Origin: Smittia aterrima
Taxonomy: Eukaryota; Arthropoda; Insecta; Diptera; Chironomidae
DNA length: 64,000 bases
Assembly: GCA_033063855.1 (NCBI GenBank)
Contig: CP093830.1
Span: forward strand, 6,882,854 to 6,946,853
Reading direction: 5' to 3'
Shown one piece after another: positions 59,901 through 64,000 of this stretch (position 1 is its first letter; every line of letters begins with the position of its first letter). Both the position numbers and the translations under genes were made by a program. The notes under the pieces were generated by a model, which saw nothing but the letters and a program-made list of their open reading frames with translations, did not search any database and was not told the DNA's origin.

Positions 59901-61409
59901 CTAATAAGGCTCCATTGGGCTCGCTCGTAGCTTAAAGTGCGAGGTTAAGCAATCGCGATTGAGAAAACCGTAAAAAGATTAATGGGAAGAATGCAAAGCG
60001 AACTGCGTCGACGACGATCAAACGCTCTTCCGCATTTTTCAAATATATTTATTTTTATTAGCGCTTAGGCTTCGACGGTAAATGAATTGAGAAACGATCG
60101 CCGTATTTTTTATATCGAAACATCGCTTCGTTTATATGATCGCTTACAAGTTGTGCAAGGCAAAGAAATATGTTCCTTAGAGAACGATAGAACTTTTCTG
60201 ATGCTGCTGCTGTTGTAATTAAAAGCACATGTAAGACTTCTCAAAGACATTAAACGTCTCTTGCATCGCTTTGCCTTCTTTACGGGCAATTAAACGATCT
60301 TCTCCGCTCTCTCGTCGGAGCTATGTCAGGAATGTTCTTTATCAACGCGCAATGGAAAATATTTTACATTTTTGTTCGCTTCCTCCCCACAATTCGCATC
60401 GCGACTAATTTCTAAAATAAACAGCCTCAGAAAAATTGATCTTCGCCCCAGCAGCAACAGCAGCAGCTACGGTACAAAAGAGAAGAAAATTCTTTCCTCG
60501 TGCGATGATAAATTTCGCACATAAAAATAATGATGAAGCACACATCGCATTTAATGAAAGAAGATGAAGAGAAAAATTATTAATTGCAATAACAACTGTG
60601 AAAATATTCTTCTCTCTCGAGCCGCTTCGACGTGAAAAATCTTTTCTTGTGCCCATCGCTCGCAACATTTCAGACGATTTCCCCCTTTTTCCTTCGCGCT
60701 CTTCGCGCTTTCATCAATCAACAAATGAAAACATGTGTGATTTGTTCTACCAAAAAGAAAAGCTTCTTCTTGACAACTCTCGTTTCTCTCGAGCAGCAAA
60801 GATCGAAGAGAAACCGCCGTGTCTTTCGCAACAATTCGCTGCTTTTTGCTAACTCGCGACATTCGGCGATAAAAAAAACTCGACCACTGTTGCCAGAGAA
60901 ATATTTCCTTAGAAACAACGTGCGCAGCGAAAATTTAAAATTTCCACCAATTTTTCATTGGAACATAAACAAACGCTTTTCTCCGATCGAGAAAATAGAA
61001 TTTTCTTGTCGAAAAATCGCCATGAAACTGGTTTTAAATGGACGCTGTCGTCGATCTTCTCACGTATTTGCGGAACAAACCCGATGTTGTTTAAAGAGGG
61101 ACGGAGATGGGAAGATAAGAAATAAGAAGCAAACTCTTTAAATTTGCATTCCAAATTCTCTTTTTTTCTTGCTCAAATATTTATTTTTGGGTATGAATTT
61201 TTCTTTTCCTTCGCCATCGTATTTTATGATTGCTCCTCTCGCTGCGAACTCTGAAAGGTAACAGAAGTGAACGATCTATCGCGATGATCGCCTTTTGTGG
61301 CTCAGAATCGTCTCCCGAAATAAATCAACTTTTCACATTTTAATTAAATTCAATTTCTTTTTTGTTCTCACAAAACTTTCATGAATCTATTTTTGTTTTA
61401 TTTTTACAG
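56973..61409. other. Long gene-free stretch
   Basis: No coding gene is supported over about 4.4 kb. Open frames such as 57433-57636 are short and featureless. It probably contains the auxilin/GAK 3' UTR followed by upstream regulatory DNA or 5' UTR introns of the warts-like gene. Confidence 0.45.
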
Positions 61410-62067
61410 AAACTCCTGTAGAGCGTCGAAGCAACATATCCAACAGCCGAAACCGGTGTCATCAGGGCAACGGTGAAGCAAAAGAGGGAGAGAGAGGAGC
61501 GAAACAAAGAAACATATTTTCGGAATTCATCATCAGCATTCTCACTCGAGCGATCAAAGCATCGTAAAATATAAAGCAACGAGCCTCGAGCCGCGCGACA
61601 TTATTTACTACGCTAGAATAACAAAAGAACAATTTAAAGTGCAGAAGGAGAAGAAAAGAAATATTAGTGAATTAATTGACGAAGTGATTCACACATTACG
61701 TCGTGTCTGTGTGTGTGGTTGCGGTGTGTGATTGAAAGAAGAGTAAAATTAGTTTCAATTCGTTGACGAATCCACAATTTACGCTCAGCTAAAGTTTACA
61801 ATGTTTTGTTAAACGTGAAGTGAGTTGCAGCATTGATTTCATATTTCAAGTATGATTCATGTGAAATAATCGCCCAGCAAACAACTGCCAGCCGGGCGAT
61901 TGCATTAAAAAGCAATAAAGTGAAAAAAAAGACAAAAGCTGCAAAGCGAGAAAATAGTTTTCAAGTGAATTGTTCAAAGAAGTTGAACAACGGTCGTTGA
62001 CGACGATCGTGATCATTGACGGCTGACGTTTCTGGTGATATGACCAACTTTATCAGTCGCTTCAGCA
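61410..62067 (+). other. Probable 5' UTR exon of the warts-like gene
   Basis: A good acceptor (tttttacag, ending 61409) is followed by AT-rich sequence with many stops leading straight into the coding start at 62068. An out-of-frame ATG at 62040 overlaps the main start and could act as an upstream ORF. Confidence 0.4.
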
Positions 62068-62347
62068 ATGAACTCATCGGGAGGAAAAACGCCATCAACG
62101 GCGAGGCCCCCCGCCTACAAAGCCAACGCACTCGCAATGATACGAAACGAGCTATCACAGTTCGCAAATTCGGGCGAATCATCGTCGTCCGGTCAACAAT
62201 CACCGCAGCCACCTCAACTTCAGCAGGTAAGCAAAGCATTAACCTTTCAAATCCTTCAATCTCTCTACAAAATTCCACAATTTTCAGTCGTCATCTCAGT
62301 CACAGAACATCGACCGCGAAGTTCTGTTACGAATGGCTGGATTTGAA
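62068..62347 (+). CDS. wts: N-terminus of a Warts/LATS-like kinase (partial)
   Basis: Two exons are visible: 62068-62226 and 62288-62347 (73 residues, both phase 0), with the gene continuing past the right edge. The segment YKANALAMIRNELSQFAN resembles the conserved N-terminal 'ALxEIRxxLxxFAN' motif of LATS kinases. After a Ser/Gln-rich linker, REVLLRMAGFE resembles the start of the LATS UBA-like region. LATS/Warts is the nuclear-Dbf2-family kinase of the Hippo pathway that phosphorylates Yorkie. The kinase domain is not in the window, so the call rests on this short match. Confidence 0.6.
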
Positions 62348-64000
62348 GTGAGTTGAAGATTTCACTTTTCTTTATCAGTGCCTGGCATAAAATAAAAAGA
62401 TTTCATAAACGTTTCACTTAAATTTTCACATTCTCTCGAATTCCACAACTGGTCGAATGGAGAGAAAGAAAAAACTGTTCATGTAATATTTTTGCGTGGG
62501 CGAGCGCAAGACGAGAAGAAAGAAAAAGCTGTGAAATTAAATTGTTTATGTTCATTGCTTGCTGTCTCCCTCGGATCACGAAGCTCGACTTTGCTTTTTT
62601 TCAATCGAGAGCTGCTCGATAAAGTAAATAAATATTCGTGAATCATCGCCATTCTTTGGTCTCTAAAAAATATTGATCGATTGCTGCTAATCTCTTGAAA
62701 CAACAATGAGAATCGAATCGTGGCATTGATAACGTCCGATTGTGAAACGAGTTGAGCTGCTGAGGAATTTCATTGCAAAATGTATTTCAACGTCGCATCG
62801 AGTTGCTTTTCCTTTTAAAAATCGAGAGATTTTTGTGAGTGATTTCCTCATATTTACATCGAGCGCGCTACGCGTGCGACTAACTTGGTTCATCGAATCA
62901 TTCGTCAACATCATCTGCTGCTCGTCTTGATTTTTTTATTACGATCAATAGTTTTGCTTCCTTTTGATATCTCGTTTTATTTTTCGGAGATCGTTCATCA
63001 GTCGAGAGATCCTGCTCGGTCTGTGCCACGACACACATCATTTCATTTGTCGTGGGCGGATTATTAATTTTTATTGGTCTGAGCTCCATCGAGCCAGCAA
63101 CAAATAAATTAAGAAGCAAAAGACATTAGTCGAATATTAATTTCCGTCGTTGAGATTTTAACGTGTTTCTCTTCAATCAACGACCGATCGAAGGCTTTTT
63201 CTTTTTTGGCGAATGTAATAATTTCCATTTGTGGTTTAATGAAAAATGATAAGATCGGGAGAGACTCACGCGGAATTATCTGTTTATGACACTCTCGATT
63301 AGGTATTGGAATGCCGTTGAGAGACGAGCTAATGAAATTAATGCTAATTATGAATGCACGAACAGCTTTGGCCTTAAATGGCGGCTTAAGTCTCGCATCA
63401 AGTCGCCCACGAACGTTACTTTGTTCGTAAGCACGTCGAGAGGGCTTCAAAAGAATTCCTTCGTGATAAGACGACTCAAATTCAAAAGAGAATCTGTCTC
63501 GTTGCACACCTGGTTCGCTTCTTGTACCGTTCAGGCGATTTTATTTTTTCCTTAATCTCAGACAACGAAATGTTTCTTCAACTTATTTTCGGGAAGAATC
63601 GCCATAAAGAGAAGAAGCCAGAGAAGAAGAAATTCCATTCTGCAACAACAAACTTGCGAGCGTGCGAGCGAACACGACGAAGCGACATTCGAAATCCTCC
63701 TGGATTCATTTCCAGGTAAAAAAAACATTTCTCGGTTTTGATTACAGTCTGAGAAGCAATAGAGACGACGAATGTACTTTTGTCCGAAGTCTTTAGATAA
63801 TGATGACGAAAATTCCCCCCTCAAGCGACATGTGCGTGGCTTAGCTTTGTACGAGAACAAAAGCAAATAAAATCAAGGTCGTCTGAGTGAAAACCATGAG
63901 CAACACTCGGGAGATGTGAAGCTGATATTAAAAGAACGGAGAAGACCAAGAAGAATTCCTGACGATCACTGACGAGATGGAAAGAAAAAATATTAGCGAG
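62348..64000 (+). other. Probable intron of the warts-like gene
   Basis: A GTGAGT donor at 62348 opens this stretch, which runs to the edge. I see no acceptor followed by a recognisable exon. Open frames on both strands here look like chance. Confidence 0.5.

Noticed and set aside
60632..61141. 169-codon open frame upstream of the warts-like gene
   Set aside because: Other long frames overlap it on both strands, it has no recognisable domain, and it lies in a probable regulatory or 5' UTR region.
1..64000. CRISPR arrays, bacterial operons, complete transposons or viral genes
   Set aside because: I saw no regularly spaced repeats, no transposase or reverse-transcriptase motifs and no terminal inverted repeats with target duplications.

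Overview
This is a 64 kb stretch of a nuclear genome from an insect, most likely a fly (Diptera) with a compact genome. The evidence is the AT-rich DNA, GT-AG introns mostly 52-65 bases long, a ZAD-type zinc-finger pair, and clear arthropod genes (cap-n-collar with a CncC first exon, twinfilin, auxilin/GAK). I cannot name the species. All gene models below were built by hand from reading frames, splice signals and phase checks. Family names come from remembered family features, not from database searches.

Layout. 1-7.1 kb: no supported gene. 7.1-11.6 kb: a PELP1/Rix1-like ribosome-biogenesis protein and an ERG28-like ER membrane protein, both +. 11.1-15.6 kb: a tandem duplication holding two nine-finger ZAD zinc-finger genes (-), with broken pieces of the two flanking genes (ERG28 exon 3 and the CALML4-like 3' end) at the central junction. 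15.6-17.9 kb: a CALML4-like EF-hand protein and a coiled-coil protein with a cysteine cluster, both -. 18.1-18.8 kb: NDUFS4 (+), divergent from the coiled-coil gene. 19.7-24.5 kb: a membrane M1-aminopeptidase-like gene (+) that has lost its zinc site and has two alternative first coding exons. 25.4-26.7 kb: a possible three-exon, 44-residue small protein (-). 27.2-46.8 kb: cnc (+), with two alternative first coding exons and very long introns. About 47.0 kb: a miRNA-precursor-like hairpin. 48-49.6 kb: an F-box/LRR protein (-). 50.0-51.6 kb: twinfilin (+). 51.9-52.9 kb: TIMMDC1 (-), head to head with auxilin/GAK (+, 53.0-57.0 kb). 57-62 kb: a long gene-free stretch. 62.07 kb to the edge: the first two coding exons of what looks like warts/LATS (+).

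How the parts relate. Most genes are unrelated housekeeping genes. Two of them serve respiratory complex I (NDUFS4 as a subunit, TIMMDC1 as an assembly factor), and each sits at a short divergent promoter. The cnc locus is the regulatory centre. It encodes a long CncC form with both KEAP1-binding motifs, and an intron carries a perfect CncC/Maf-type element, which suggests self-regulation. The most unusual items are the duplication with resolvable breakpoints and paralogue divergence concentrated in two fingers, the 20-bp uninterrupted hairpin downstream of cnc, the zinc-dead M1 protein, and the phase-consistent small-protein candidate upstream of cnc.
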